From NCBI GenBank assembly GCA_963971535.1, contig OZ020589.1, forward strand, positions 83,166,860 through 83,230,859: a stretch of DNA of 64,000 nucleotides, given 5' to 3'. Origin of the DNA: Notolepis coatsorum. Taxonomy: Eukaryota; Chordata; Actinopteri; Aulopiformes; Paralepididae. Positions 43,999 through 54,905 of the stretch are shown here, in pieces. How positions within the stretch are numbered: the first letter of the stretch is position 1; each line of letters begins with the position of its first letter. A program made the translations under genes and the position numbers. The notes below the pieces were generated by a model. That model was not told the DNA's origin and searched no databases. It saw only the letters and a list, made by a program, of their open reading frames with translations.

Positions 43999-45041
43999 GT
44001 CTGGAGAGGATGGATCCCGCAGTGGTTGATACCATCCGGTGTGCGCATGCTCCCTCCACTGTCGCGGTTTACGCGGGCAGGTGGCGTGCGTTCCAAGAAT
44101 GGTGTAAGGGGGGGGGCTGGGACCCAGTCTCCTGCCCCCTGGATGCTGTTCTGGGTTATCTCCAGTCTCTCCTTGATAGTCTGTCGGCTTCGACAGTGAG
44201 GGTATATACAGCAGCTATATCCTCCTATCATGAGGGATTTGAGGGGGATGTCTTGTTCAGCCACCCTCTTGTGAAGCGTTTCCTGCTTGGCGCTCGACGC
44301 GTTAAGCCGGTGCAACGCTCCTTGGCTCCGACTTGGGATCTTCAATTGGTCCTCGGTCGGTTGTCCTTGGCCCCGTTTGAGCCGCTCGAGCAGGCGCCGT
44401 TGGGACGGCTGTCTTTCAAGACCGCGTTCCTACTGGCTGTCACTTCCGCTAAACGCGTGGGTGAGCTCTGTGCTCTCTCGGTACGTCCAGAGTGCCTGTC
44501 TTTTCGGACCGATTGCGGTGCCACTCTGCGACCTAATCCTGCTTTCGTGCCTAAGAATATCCGGAGTTCCTTCCGCTCCCGGGATATTGTGGTTCAGGCT
44601 TTTCGTCCTCCTCCTCACACTAGTGAGTTAGATGCGGGCCTTCACCTGTCATGTCCAGTCCGTGCTTTGGGGTTTTACCTCAGCCGTACTCAGGACTTCA
44701 GGGTTACCGACCAGCTTTTTGTCTGTTACGGTGGGGCTCGTGCTGGTAAGGCACTGTCGAAGCAGCGCCTGTCCCATTGGTTGTGCGAGGGTATTGCCCT
44801 CTGCTACACGTTGGCTGGGCAGGATCCCCCTGGGGGCGTCAGGGCGCACTCCACTCGTGGGGTGGCTGCCTCTGCCGCTCTCCTGGGTGGGGCCTCGGTG
44901 GAGGACATCTGTGCTGCAGCTTCATGGTCCTCACCGGGCCCCTTTGTAAGGTTTTACCTCATGGACATGACCGGGGGTTCTGTCTCCCAGGCGGTTCTGG
45001 GGTCTGTGGCCTTTCCTGCTTCCCGTCCTTTGGTCGGGTAG
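43999..45041 (+). CDS. DIRS-2 tyrosine recombinase
   Basis: The recombinase domain occupies the end of a 1,472-codon frame (40623-45041). The core-binding part reads APSTVAVYAGRWRAFQEWC and TVRVYTAAISSYHEGFEG. The catalytic domain has Arg in SAKRVGEL (44454), H-x-x-R in HSTRG (44847-44858) and the nucleophile Tyr in FVRFYLMD (44955-44957). All signature residues are present, so it may be functional. It would integrate the circular DNA copy at GTT. No separate start codon is evident: the coding frame runs upstream through the RT region into gag. Confidence 0.85.
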
Positions 45042-45266
45042 CAGGAGTGTATGGGTATGGGCCGCAGTGTGTTGAGTCACACGTGGTTCCGCCTGTACGG
45101 TGTGTTCAAGGGGTTCTGGCTCCCTCTTGTTCGCATTCAGGTGGAGTTGACTGCGCCCCCCCTTCGTTAGGAAGGATGGGGTGACAGGGCTCCCCGCACC
45201 CCTTGATGTGGGCTTACGGGTCCTCAGGGGGTACATCTGTCGGGTCTCGCGCCCGCTCTTCCCCAT

Positions 45267-45367
45267 TATCTCGTAAGGCTCAGAGCGGGACGCGATGCTA
45301 TACGAAATATAACGATAGGTTATGTAGATAACCTAGTTATATTAGTATAGGCTAAGCGTCCCGCTCT
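45267..45367 (+). repeat. DIRS-2 internal complementary region
   Basis: TTATCTCGTAAGGCTCAGAG to GCTATACGAAATATAACG is the complement of the left end; ATAACGATAGGTTATG to TATAGGCTAAGCGTCCC is the complement of the right end. The halves overlap at ATAACG, giving the predicted circle junction. Confidence 0.9.
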
Positions 45368-45425
45368 GCGCGCCCTGAGTTCCCTCTTGAGGGGTCTTTT
45401 CCTGGGACGGGTTTTTGGCGAGGAA

Positions 45426-45623
45426 GGGTGTTTCATGACCAGAGTCATGGTTATATGGGTGGTACCACCATAAGGGGCGGGGCCCCATACAGGTGGGGTG
45501 CATGTGTTTTTTGTTCGTGGGAGATACATTAGGTATCACAGGAGATGGAAGTATCTCGTAAGGCTCAGAGCGGGACGCTTAGCCTATACTAATATAACTA
45601 GGTTATCTACATAACCTATCGTT
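45426..45623 (+). repeat. DIRS-2 right inverted terminal repeat
   Basis: GAGGAAGGGTGTTTCATGAC to CATAACCTATCGTT, inverted partner of 38595-38775, with its own outer end. Confidence 0.9.
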
Positions 45624-45782
45624 ATTATTGCATCCAAGATTGATACACGGCTGGCTAGGCAGTTGGTAGTCATAGTCTTGTGTTATAAAATAAATAAACA
45701 ATCAGCAATGTCTCGCTTCATGAATGGCCAGCAGTAGTACTGCTCCTAAAAAAAACTATTTACAAATGTTAACGTTAAGCAC

Positions 45783-45833
<51 letters not shown>

Positions 45834-47052
45834 CACTGTTTAGTTGAAACGTCCAGGGCAGGAGAGCTTGATAAACGTGTATAATCCGCCATATAGCTTG
45901 TTAGCCAAGTGTTAGCTGAGCTCGTTAGCACAACACTCAACAAGTACATTCCTTTGTCCATTTCCGCTCGAACAGACTGCAAACTACCTGGCGTTCTATC
46001 GCCATGCTCTAAGACAAACTCTAACCTTAACCAACTTTGAAAGAGTGCCTAAGCTTAACAGTCTAAAGAACTTGCAGTCACGGCACGGCGCACGCTCTAA
46101 GACAAACAACCGTCCTAGACCAACCTAGGAACCAAGCTAGAAGCTAGAATTGGAACATTAGAAATTGGATTCGGCCAATCAGAGATCGTCTCTGTGAAAT
46201 TCTGCCATGGAAAAAAATACTGGCGTCGGCCAATCAGAGAGCGTCTCCGCGAAATGCGGCTATGGAAATTCTTCACGGAAGTTCACGCTGCTGCCTAGAC
46301 CGCTTCAAATCGCGCTCGGATTCCAACATAATAGTCATATTTCAACGCACAACGCCGTATGCACTGATTGGCTGTGACGGAGACAGCGATCAAACTGATA
46401 CGCGCACTCAGAGCGCTATCGCTTCTAGCCCGGGCGAGAAATACGAAAAAATTAAAAAAAACGTCACTTCCTGCTCATGAAAACGATGTTTTTTTAATTT
46501 AGATAATAACGTTATATTGTGCATTGGAAATACAAACATACTTAAAATGAGTAAATATTATTCATTTTAAACATGTTTATATTATTTATAGGGCTATAAA
46601 ACACAAAAACTAAAAAGTTTTATTGTCTTCTTCTCTGATTTAACAGCAGCTGGCCAGCAGGTGGGTCGGCGCCCTAGCGCCCCCAGTGGCGAGCCGCCAC
46701 TGGTGGAAGGATCACACTACCCCCCTTAGATCCTATCCGCGCTGAGCAGGCGCCCCGACCAAACTGTAGGAGTCGCTGTTTACAACGACCCGGACCCACC
46801 CCGCCAGCTTTCCCACCCTCTAATACAGCCAATAGACCTGTCGCTAAACCACGCCCCAAAATAGAATTTGTCCAATCATATCACAGCAAAAACTTCGCTG
46901 CAGAAAACTCGGTCAACACCAGAAAAGCCATTTGTGGGCTGCATCAAACCAGACGGCTGTGATAAAAAAAATGGCTGCATCAAACCAGACGGCTGTGATC
47001 AAAACTACTGTGTAAGAGTTCAGTTTATATGTTATTATCTACCTTATATCCG

Positions 47053-47233
47053 ATGGTGAAACGCTGTGCGTGGGGTACCTGTAATTCGGACACCAGGTAC
47101 CCTGAAAGACTGGATGGAGGAGTATATTTCATACCTTTCCCGAAGCCCAAATGAAAACTAGAGAAATGCAAGCGATACACATACACAACTGAATGTGAAG
47201 ACCATTACCAAGGACACTTATGTTTGCTCAAAG
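47053..47233 (+). pseudogene. THAP zinc-finger exon
   Basis: ATG at 47053 gives MVKRCAWGTCNSDTRYPERL followed by GGVYFIPFPKPK, then TGA at 47152. In another frame the end reads VKTITKDTYVCSK before the splice-donor GTAAGG at 47234. C-x4-C, the FPK motif and the terminal C-S-K(-H-F) are the C2CH THAP signature, DNA-binding in P-type transposases and THAP proteins. A stop and a frameshift disable it; downstream exons were not identified. Confidence 0.75.
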
Positions 47234-47236
47234 GTA

Positions 47237-48911
47237 AGGTCAATTCATAAAGACATAATATTTGATGGCATGTATTAGAAACGTAGACCAAACTATTAGT
47301 TTGCTAACGTTTGACTTTGACTGCAAACTAGCTCTAGTATATCCAGCCCAGTTAGCTAACGTTAGCAGCTAGCTAACGTTAGCTGCCAACATGTAACGAT
47401 ACCGCAGATATTTCTGTATCATAAGGTTAGCTTTCTGCATCATAACGTGAGCCTTCTGTATAGCTTTCTGCATCATAACGTCAGCAACGTTACCGCAAGC
47501 CAGGTGCATAACAGTGGAAATGATGACCAACAAGGACAGTTATAGATGTAATGTAGTGACCACCATTGATAGTATAAAGAACTGGCTAACAGACAACAGA
47601 ATACTAATAACATGAATACTACTACATGCACTAAGAATGCTCGATGCACTTCAGATGCCATAGTGCCACTTGAAACCAGTAACAACAGGGACAACGATGT
47701 AAACAGTAACTAAGTCCTGGACTTATAGGCAAACACAAATGTTGATCTGTCAAAGTTGTTATGTTTGTTGTCAATCAAATCCACTTTGAGCTGCATTTTA
47801 TGTATGAAAGATGCTCCATAAATGAACTATTATTATTATCTGTCTATGCTTAGCTAATACTCAGCTTTTTGTGTTTTTTTCACAGAATGAGGTGTGCTGG
47901 AGATGTTACTGCCCTCACAGAGACGACACAGGTCAACCCAAGACAGGACATGAGTGACAATGAAAGAAATTATGAAATTAAATGAAATTAACTGAATAAT
48001 ATCCCTCTCTGCTCATTCACCTCTCTCCTCATTCACCTCCCCCTCATCCCTCTCCCGTTATCCATCACCCCTCTCTCCTCCCCTCTTACTCCAGATGAGG
48101 AGTGCCGGCCTGTGGGCACCAAGCTCCCGCAATGGAAGGTGGACATTACTAGAAAGCTAAACAGAATGCTTAATAGGAATGTTAGAGGTTCTAGAAGGTG
48201 CTACTATGACATCATCACCACCGTTCCAGAATGATCGGGCAGAACTAAGGTTGTAGAATGTACTGCCATGACATCATCACACACGTTCCAGAATCTTCGG
48301 GCGGCACTAATTTTCTAGAATGTTCCTAACAATAGGTCTGTGGGTGAATTATGTACCATTACAACTACAGTACTGTATTAAGTTTCAAAAGTAAAAGTAC
48401 AGTACATATTCTATAGGGTGTTCTTGTATTTCAGTGCATTCAACCCTCGATTGACCTGAAGGTTGTTAAAGTGGTCCAGTTATGCTGCTCTGTGTCCCTC
48501 AGATTGCTGGTTTACAATGTTAAAGTACTTAATCTTCATCAACAGTTGCTGATATTGCAAATGTCAACAGACCAGGCTATTAATCCATAATGGAGGTACT
48601 AGAAGAATATAATGTTAAATTACCATAGATGTATCACAACAACGCATGATATTGTTCGCTATTCCAGTTTATATCGTACATCCATTTGTGTAACTGTAAA
48701 TCCATGTATATTTATTGTATATATTAAAAATAGTGGCTATTTATGTACACTTTAGTTGTGGGTTTTCTTTTCTAATCAGAGTGATCTATCTTGAGAATGT
48801 GTTGTATATGCATTTATTTATATTTATATTAAATATAACTTATACTTAGTGTTATAAGAAAAGCTATGTCCTGACCTGTATACCCATTTACTGTGATTTA
48901 CAGGTATTTTG
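47237..48911. other. Interior of THAP-type element, no further gene seen
   Basis: AT-rich sequence with several CTAACGTTAGC-like palindromic words near 47340-47390. A possible acceptor TTTTTTCACAG stands at 47876-47885, and CT-rich text at 48000-48090. I could not assign transposase exons. Confidence 0.35.
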
Positions 48912-49165
48912 GTAAATGGTAAATGGCTGTATTTATATAGCGCTTTTATCCAAAGTGCTTTACAATTTGTTTCTCACATCTTACCCATTCACTCACACAT
49001 TCACACACCGACGGTGGAGGCGACCATGCAAGGTGCCAACCTGCTCATCAGTGTCTTGCTCAAGGACACTTCGACACGCTGCCCGGGAGGAGCGAGAATC
49101 AAACCGGGAACCTCCGGATTACCAGACGACTGCTCTACTCCCAAGCCACTGTCGCCCCCTATATT
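48912..49165 (-). mobile_element. tRNA-derived SINE with LINE-like tail
   Basis: On the minus strand: GGCGACAGTGGCTTGGGAGT (A-box region), GGTTTGATTCTC (B-box), a core with GTCCTTGAGCAAGACACTGA, and a 3' end reading TTTGTAAAGCACTTTGGATAAAAGCGC. The core resembles that of many fish SINEs. The tail shares CTTTGGATAAAAGCG with the LINE end at 54906, as expected where a SINE borrows a LINE 3' end. Confidence 0.8.
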
Positions 49166-49341
49166 AGGTCTATTTTATTATTAGGTATTTTCACTATATC
49201 TATCACTATACATTTATAGTTAGTGTAATCAATCATTTGACCTGATGTACACTAAAATGTGCAGCATACCATTCTCTGAAGTCTCACCCCTTTATGGAGG
49301 AGGAATGTTGGCAAGTGACAGCTCTCACTTTTTTCCTCATT

Positions 49342-49830
49342 TTTTTTTTTTTTTTTGTTGATCTTTTTCCCCCTCCTTTTTCCTCCGTTTTTCTCCCATC
49401 CCAATGTTAGTCGTTATGCCAATTCCCAATCCCCTTCCTGGTCGCTGCGCACTTACCCCCCACAGTCGGTCTGGGAGAGTGGAGGCTACCACGTGCTTCC
49501 TCCGACACACGTCCAGCCAACCGCTTCTTTTCACCTGGCAGCGCGGATTCTCACTGAGAGGGCGTAGCGTGTGGAAGGATCACACTATCCCACTTAGATC
49601 CTATCCGCGCTTAGCAGGCGCCCCGACCGAACTGTAGGAGTCGCTGTTTTACAACAACCCGGACCCACCCCTCCAGCTTCTCCCACCCTCTAATACTGCC
49701 AATTGTATTAGTGTGAACGGCCAGCCAAGCTGGTGACAACCCCGGAGCTGTGAGCTGTCGAACAGGCGAATCCCGCCGCTCCGGGGTTGGTGACGAACGC
49801 AATCTCCGTTACGCCACCTGACCGCCCCTA
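49342..49830 (-). mobile_element. tRNA-derived SINE, copy 1 (complete)
   Basis: Exact 15-bp TSD ACTTTTTTCCTCATT at 49327-49341 and 49831-49845. On the minus strand it starts GGGCGGTCAGGTGGCGTAAC (A-box TGGCGTAACGG) with GGGATTCGCC as a B-box-like word, runs for about 490 bp and ends in an A-rich tail. It provides the empty sites for the hAT and THAP elements that split copy 2. Confidence 0.85.
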
Positions 49831-50389
49831 ACTTTTTTCCTCATTCTAGTGACTAGTGACACAACTGTCGGGTCTAGCTCGTATACTGCGTTGGACCACT
49901 AAACTAAATGTATCAGCAATAGTAATCATGGATTATCGTCATAGTTCTTGTAATCTTCAATCAAGTCAACTGTAAGTAATGCTTGAGACGTTATCTATAG
50001 CTAATGCTTGCATCACCATGGAGGTCTAAGGTAAATGTGTATCTCATGAATGTACTTTTCCACTGCATATTGTAACCCTCTCTGTCTGCTTCTAGATGAA
50101 ATATTTGTGTTATCTTTAAAAAAACAGGTCTATTACCTGCTGTGGTAAATCTCCAGCGGCCTAGCCCCTTTCGTGACTGTGAAGCAAGGCTTGCATCACA
50201 GTCAGGAAAGGGGCTGCCTGCAGCCATCGTCAACGAGAGTCATTCACGGTCGGCTCTGTGTCCGAGTTTTCAAAGGGAGCGTGGCTTAGCGATAGGTCTA
50301 TTGTATTAGTGTGAACGGCCAGCCAAGCTGGTGACAACGCCGGAGCTGTGAGCTGGATTCGAACAGGCGAATAGAGGCAGGATTTTTTT

Positions 50390-51110
50390 AATTATTATTA
50401 TATATATCATAAATCATCATTATTGGGGGGGGGGGGGGTGTAAAAATATTATATACATATATCGCCTGTGGCAGGGAGGGTGACGCAGAAATCGCCATAA
50501 TCAGTCAGCCGCCCCTGCTCCTGACCCTCCAACCCCTGCAACTAGGGGTTGCTGGATTATTTATTTGTATTTTCTCTCTGTTTTGTCTCTAAGCTGTTTC
50601 CCTTTCTCTGTAGTATCCCCACCATGTTGTCATTGTGAATGTCCATACAATGCAATGTCTGTAAAGTGCTTTGAGATACCATAATAAGGGGCTATATCAA
50701 ACACATGTATTATTATTACACAAGAATTATGATGAGCTTAATTTAATTACAAGAGCACACGTGCACACAAGCATGTAAACACATGTATTGCAGCTATCTA
50801 GGCTCAGTATCCTTCCATGCTGAAAAGATGAATCAATAATATATGACCCCCTGTGGCTCAGAGCCTCCAGGATGCCTTGTTGTCAGCGTTTGTTACATCA
50901 TAATGGAATTAAAGTGTGATGCTCCTCCCTCCCCCAGACAAGGTTTTGAGTGATTATGTTGTTGTTTTTTGCAAATGCAATGCAAATTTCTAAAAATAAA
51001 TTTTGTTTAGGTAATGATGCACCTGCCCATTAAGACACAATGAGGGCATTTAGTCTCACACACACACACACATACAGAAAAAGCATGCAAGTAAGCATCA
51101 TACGCATGCA
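50390..51110. other. No gene seen
   Basis: AT-rich DNA with a G homopolymer near 50425 and the word GTAAAGTGCTTTGAGATACC near 50660-50680, which resembles a LINE/SINE 3' tail. No supported coding sequence. Confidence 0.35.
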
Positions 51111-51112
51111 CG

Positions 51113-51113
<1 letters not shown>

Positions 51114-51186
<73 letters not shown>
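51114..51186. repeat. (AC)n microsatellite
   Basis: Uninterrupted CA/AC dinucleotides over about 70 bp. Confidence 0.95.
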
Positions 51187-51188
<2 letters not shown>

Positions 51189-51349
51189 AGTGGTAAGCAC
51201 ATACACACTGACACTATCATACGCACTCGTTTGTAAAAGATCCTCGTTTAGGTGATCCCTCGTTACATCACCTGCTCAACTCATCTAGATAATTAGGCTG
51301 CACGTTCATTACACACCTGCAAGAGAATACAGGGGAGGAAAGAGAGCTG

Positions 51350-51460
51350 GTGTGGGAGGGGAGAGGGGGAGAGATAGAGAGGGGGGGGGGAGAGATGGGG
51401 AGAGAGAGAGTGGGGGATAGGAGAGGGAGAGCCGGTGTGGGATGGGGAGATAGAGAGATG

Positions 51461-51545
<85 letters not shown>

Positions 51546-51745
51546 CTGGTGTGGGAGGGGGAGAGAGGAAGAGAGGGGGATAGGGTGAGAGGGAGAGAGA
51601 GCTGTTGTGGGAGGGGGAGAGAGAGGAGGGAGAGGGGGGAGGGAGAAAGAGAGAGGGGGAGAGATAACTGGTGTGGGAGGGGGAGAGAGACGGGGAGAGG
51701 GAGAGATAGGGGGATATGGAGAGAGGGGGCGAGGGAGAGAGGAGC
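51350..51745. repeat. (GA)n and GGGAGA-rich repeats
   Basis: A pure (GA)n core at about 51459-51534 lies between imperfect GAGCTGGTGTGGGAGGGGGA units spaced 50-70 bp. The long ORFs on both strands are repeat artefacts. Confidence 0.9.
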
Positions 51746-51746
51746 G

Positions 51747-51985
51747 GAGACATGGACATGACACATCTGATGAGGAGAGAGGGGCAGAGACATGGACATG
51801 ACACATCTGATGAGGAGAGAGAGGCAGAGACATGGACATGACACATCTGATGAGGAGGGAGAGGCGCGGAGACATGGACATGACACATCTGATGAGGAGA
51901 GAGAGGCACGGAGACATGGACATGACACATCTGATGAGGAGAGAGAGGCACGGAGACATGGACATGACACATCTGATAAGGAGAG
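51747..51985. repeat. 40-42 bp minisatellite, six units
   Basis: GAGACATGGACATGACACAT followed by CTGATGAGGAGAGAGAGGCA; unit starts at 51747, 51787, 51827, 51869, 51911 and 51953. Confidence 0.9.
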
Positions 51986-52099
51986 AGACAAATGGAGGAA
52001 GGGAGAAATTGAAAGTTATGATTACTGGCAAAGTGTCTTGCTTTGCCTATTGGACTCACGCCAACTTTACACACACCTATCATTCACCTAACCATGCCC

Positions 52100-52730
52100 A
52101 CCTCCCTAGTATATAACCAGGTGAAGTGGCCATGCTCACCTCCTTAGTATATAACCAGATGAAGTGGTCATGCTCACCTCCCTAGTATATAGTATACCAG
52201 ATGAAGTGGCCATACCCACCTCCCTAGTATATAACCAGATGAAGTGGCCACGACCACCTCCCTAGTATATAACCAGATGAAGTGGCCATGCTCACCTCCC
52301 TAGTATATAGTATACCAGATGAAGTGGCCATGCCCACCTACCTAGTATATAACCAGATGAAGTGGCCATGCTCACCTCCCTAGTATATAACCAGATGAAG
52401 TGGCCACGACCACCTCCCTAGTATATAACCAGATGAAGTGGCCATGCTCACCTCCCTAGTATATAGTATACCAGATGAAGTGGCCATGACCACCTCCCTA
52501 TTATATAACCAGATGAAGTGGCCACGCTCACCTCCTTAGTATATAACCAGTGGCCATGCCCACCTCCGTAGTATATAACCAGATGAAGTGGCCACGACCA
52601 CCTCCTTAGTATATAACCACATTAAGTGGCCATGACCACCTCCCTAGTATATAACCAGATGAAGTGGCCACGACCACCTCCCTAGTATATAACCAGGTGA
52701 AGTGGCCACGCTCACCTCTTTCTACGCTCG
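52100..52730. repeat. 38-bp minisatellite, left block
   Basis: About 17 units of AGTGGCCATGCTCACCTCCC plus TAGTATATAACCAGATGA, with variants CACGACCACC and ATAGTATACC. The array continues at 54645-54905 beyond a LINE insertion. Confidence 0.9.
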
Positions 52731-52734
52731 GTTT

Positions 52735-54640
52735 GGTGTAGACGGTGGCGCCGCTGGCTCAACGGCTAGTGACGTCACTGGCGCGCCGGCTGTTGTGGAG
52801 GGGGGGGGGGGGGCAACCGCGGGGGGCTGGGACGCTCTCTCGTTGTAGGAACACAGTGTGAGAAGAGCATTTATGCAGGTGAACACCAGGAAAGCGACTG
52901 GCCCAGATGGTATAACAGGACGCATACTTAAGTCCTGTGCCAACCAGCTAGCCCCTGTGTTCACCGCCATATTTAATCAATCCCTGGCGGAGTCAGTGGT
53001 CCCTGCCTGCTTCAAGATGTCTACCATCATCCCTGTACCGAATAAACCCTCCCCAACATGTCTCAATGACTACAGACCGGTGGCACTCACCTCTGTGGTC
53101 ATGAAATGTTTCGAGAGGCTGGTCAAGGATCACATTTGTGCCTCCCTCCCCAGTGATATGGACCCTATGCAGTTTGCATACAGGACAAACAGGTCCACTG
53201 ATGACACGGTCTCCCAGGTACTGCACAGCACCCTCTCTCACCTTGACCGCCAGAAGGGGGGCTATGTGAGACTGTTGTTCATTGACTACAGCTCAGCGTT
53301 CAACACCATAGTCCCCACCAGACTGGTGGACAAGCTGATCGAGCTGGGTCTGAGCTCCGCCCTGAGCGCCTGGGTACTGAACTTTCTGAGTGAAAGACCC
53401 CAGGCAGTCAGGGTGGGGGGTCAGACCTCCAACACCATCACCTGAGCATCGGGTCCCCCCAGGGCTGTGTTCTGAGCCCCCTGCTGTACTCACTCTACAC
53501 ACACGATTGTGTGGCCAAGTTCAGCTCCAACTCCATAGTGAAGTTTGCAGACGACACGTGGTGGTGGGGCTGATCTCGGACAACGACGAGAAGGCCTACC
53601 AGGAGGAGGTTGAGGTACTGGAACGCTGGTGCCAGGACAACAGCCTGCTCCTGAACATTGGTAAAACCAAGGAGCTGATCGTGGATTATAGGAGAGGACA
53701 GCAGGAGACACACACACCACTGATGATAAACGGGGCTACCGTGGACAGGGTGAGCAGCTTTAAGTACCTGGGGTTCCACATCTCAGAGGATCTGACATGG
53801 TCAACACACATAGACACAGTAGTAAAGAAAGCGAAGCAGCGCCTCTACCACCTGAGACAGTTAAGGAAGTTCAGAGTATCGGGGAAGATACTCCAGTCCT
53901 TCTACTCAGGAGCTGTAGAGAGCATCTTGACCGGAAACATCACTGCCTGGTATGGGAACAGCACGGCACAGGACAAGAAGGCCCTACAGAGAGTGGTGCG
54001 CTCAGCCGAGCGTACCACGGGTATTGCGCTACCTCCCCTGCAGGTTCTATACAACAAGAGGTGCAAATCCAGAGCCTGCAGAATAATGAAAGACCCTCAC
54101 CACCCCAATAACAGCCTGTTCCAGCTGCTGAGGTCAGGCAGACGCCTGCGAACCCCAGCTACTAGGACAGAGAGGCTTCGGCTCAGCTTCTTCCCCCAGG
54201 CCATCAGAGCCTTGAACAATGAACACTGAGTGCCACAGAACACTGAACTCTCCACACACAAGCACACATGAGCACACACACGACACGCACGCTGTGCACG
54301 CTTGCACACTAGCAGCCACTTTAACATTAGCAGGCACACACTCATGCTGCACACGCCCACACTTATGGCCACAAAGGAAAGGTCACTTTAAAAATAGTAT
54401 AGCAACAGTAACAGTGTATTGCACTACCAAAGGACCTAACATGTCCTACATGCTCTGTAAATAACTATGTACAGATACCGAGATGTCCCACTATATTACC
54501 TTTTTATTGCACAATGTTGTTTTTATTGGATTCTATTATATGTTGTACTACTGTATTGCACATCGTTGCGGGCAAGACCACCCGCATTTCATTGTATACT
54601 TGTATGCCGTGACAAATAAAACTCTTGACTTGACTTGACT
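52735..54640 (+). pseudogene. L2-type LINE ORF2 (reverse transcriptase), 5'-truncated
   Basis: Coding from about 52858 has RKATGPDGITGRIL, NDYRPVALTSVVMKCFERLV, QFAYRTNRSTDDTV and RT motif A LLFIDYSSAFNTI. A single-base deletion near 53443 shifts the frame before the PQGCVLSPLLYSLYTHDC block, and a second indel lies just after VKFADDT (motif C, 53539-53559). The frame then stays open through LLLNIGKTKELIVDYRR, FKYLGFHISEDLTW and LRLSFFPQAIRALNNEH to a stop at 54227. The 3' UTR ends AATAAAACTCTTGACTTGAC. The L2/CR1-group placement rests on these motifs. Confidence 0.85.
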
Positions 54641-54644
54641 ATAT

Positions 54645-54905
54645 AACCAGGTGAAGTGGCCACGCTCACCTCCATAGTATATAACCAGATGAAGTGGCCA
54701 TTCTCACCTCCATAGTATATAACCAGGTGAAGTGGCCACGCTCACTTCCATATATAACCAGATGAAGTAGCCATGCTCACCTCCTTAGTATATAACCAGG
54801 TGAAGTGGCCACGCTCACCTCCATAGTATATAACCAGGTGAAGTGGCCACGCTCACCTCCATAGTATATAACCAGATGAAGTGGCCATGCTCACCTCCCT
54901 AGTAT
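54645..54905. repeat. 38-bp minisatellite, right block
   Basis: About seven units of the array at 52100-52730, resuming with TATAACCAGGTGAAGTGGCC directly after the LINE tail. Confidence 0.9.

Larger units (their letters stand above)
38595..45623 (+). mobile_element. DIRS-type YR retrotransposon, copy 2 (DIRS-2)
   Basis: Borders GTT (38595) and GTT (45621-45623); flanking hAT sequence on both sides. It has inverted terminal repeats (about 38595-38775 and 45426-45623) and an internal complementary region (45267-45367). Gene order matches DIRS-1 with intact RT/RH/MT and recombinase frames. The only visible lesion is a solo LTR in gag (39146-40557). It is 7.0 kb, 5.6 kb without the LTR. Confidence 0.95.
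37894..46702. mobile_element. hAT element, split by DIRS-2
   Basis: Termini CAGTGGCGGCCGGTGGG and (inverted) CAGTGGCGGCTCGCC, flanked by an exact 8-bp TSD GTGGAAGG (37886-37893 and 46703-46710). The unoccupied site exists in SINE copy 1 at about 49573 (GTGTGGAAGGATCACAC). Without DIRS-2 the hAT is about 1.8 kb and non-autonomous. It also holds a (GA)n at 45783-45832. Confidence 0.95.
46841..50302 (+). mobile_element. THAP-type DNA transposon remnant (P-superfamily candidate)
   Basis: Inserted in SINE copy 2. Inverted ends: AGACCTGTCGCTAAACCACG on the left and (inverted) AGACCTATCGCTAAGCCACG on the right. A THAP exon begins about 210 bp inside the left end. No longer transposase part is visible and two SINEs (48912-49165 and 49342-49830) add length. 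The TSD is not clear: 2 bp (TA or AT) rather than the 8 bp of typical P elements, so the superfamily is tentative. Confidence 0.65.
37661..50372 (-). mobile_element. tRNA-derived SINE, copy 2, split by two transposons
   Basis: The same SINE as at 49342-49830, here present in three pieces: 37661-37893, 46703-46840 and about 50303-50372. The outer flanks carry AGAGGCAGGATTTTTTT on both sides (37650 and 50373), a retroposition TSD. The A-tail is at the low-coordinate end, and the tRNA-like head is truncated at the other. A hAT (37894-46702) and a THAP-type element (46841-50302) interrupt it. Confidence 0.85.

Noticed and set aside
48912-49165. A true tRNA gene
   Set aside because: The A- and B-box words belong to a SINE head followed by a SINE core and LINE-like tail; no complete cloverleaf is evident.
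51268-52116. Long ORFs on both strands in the GA repeats
   Set aside because: Low-complexity microsatellite and minisatellite translation.
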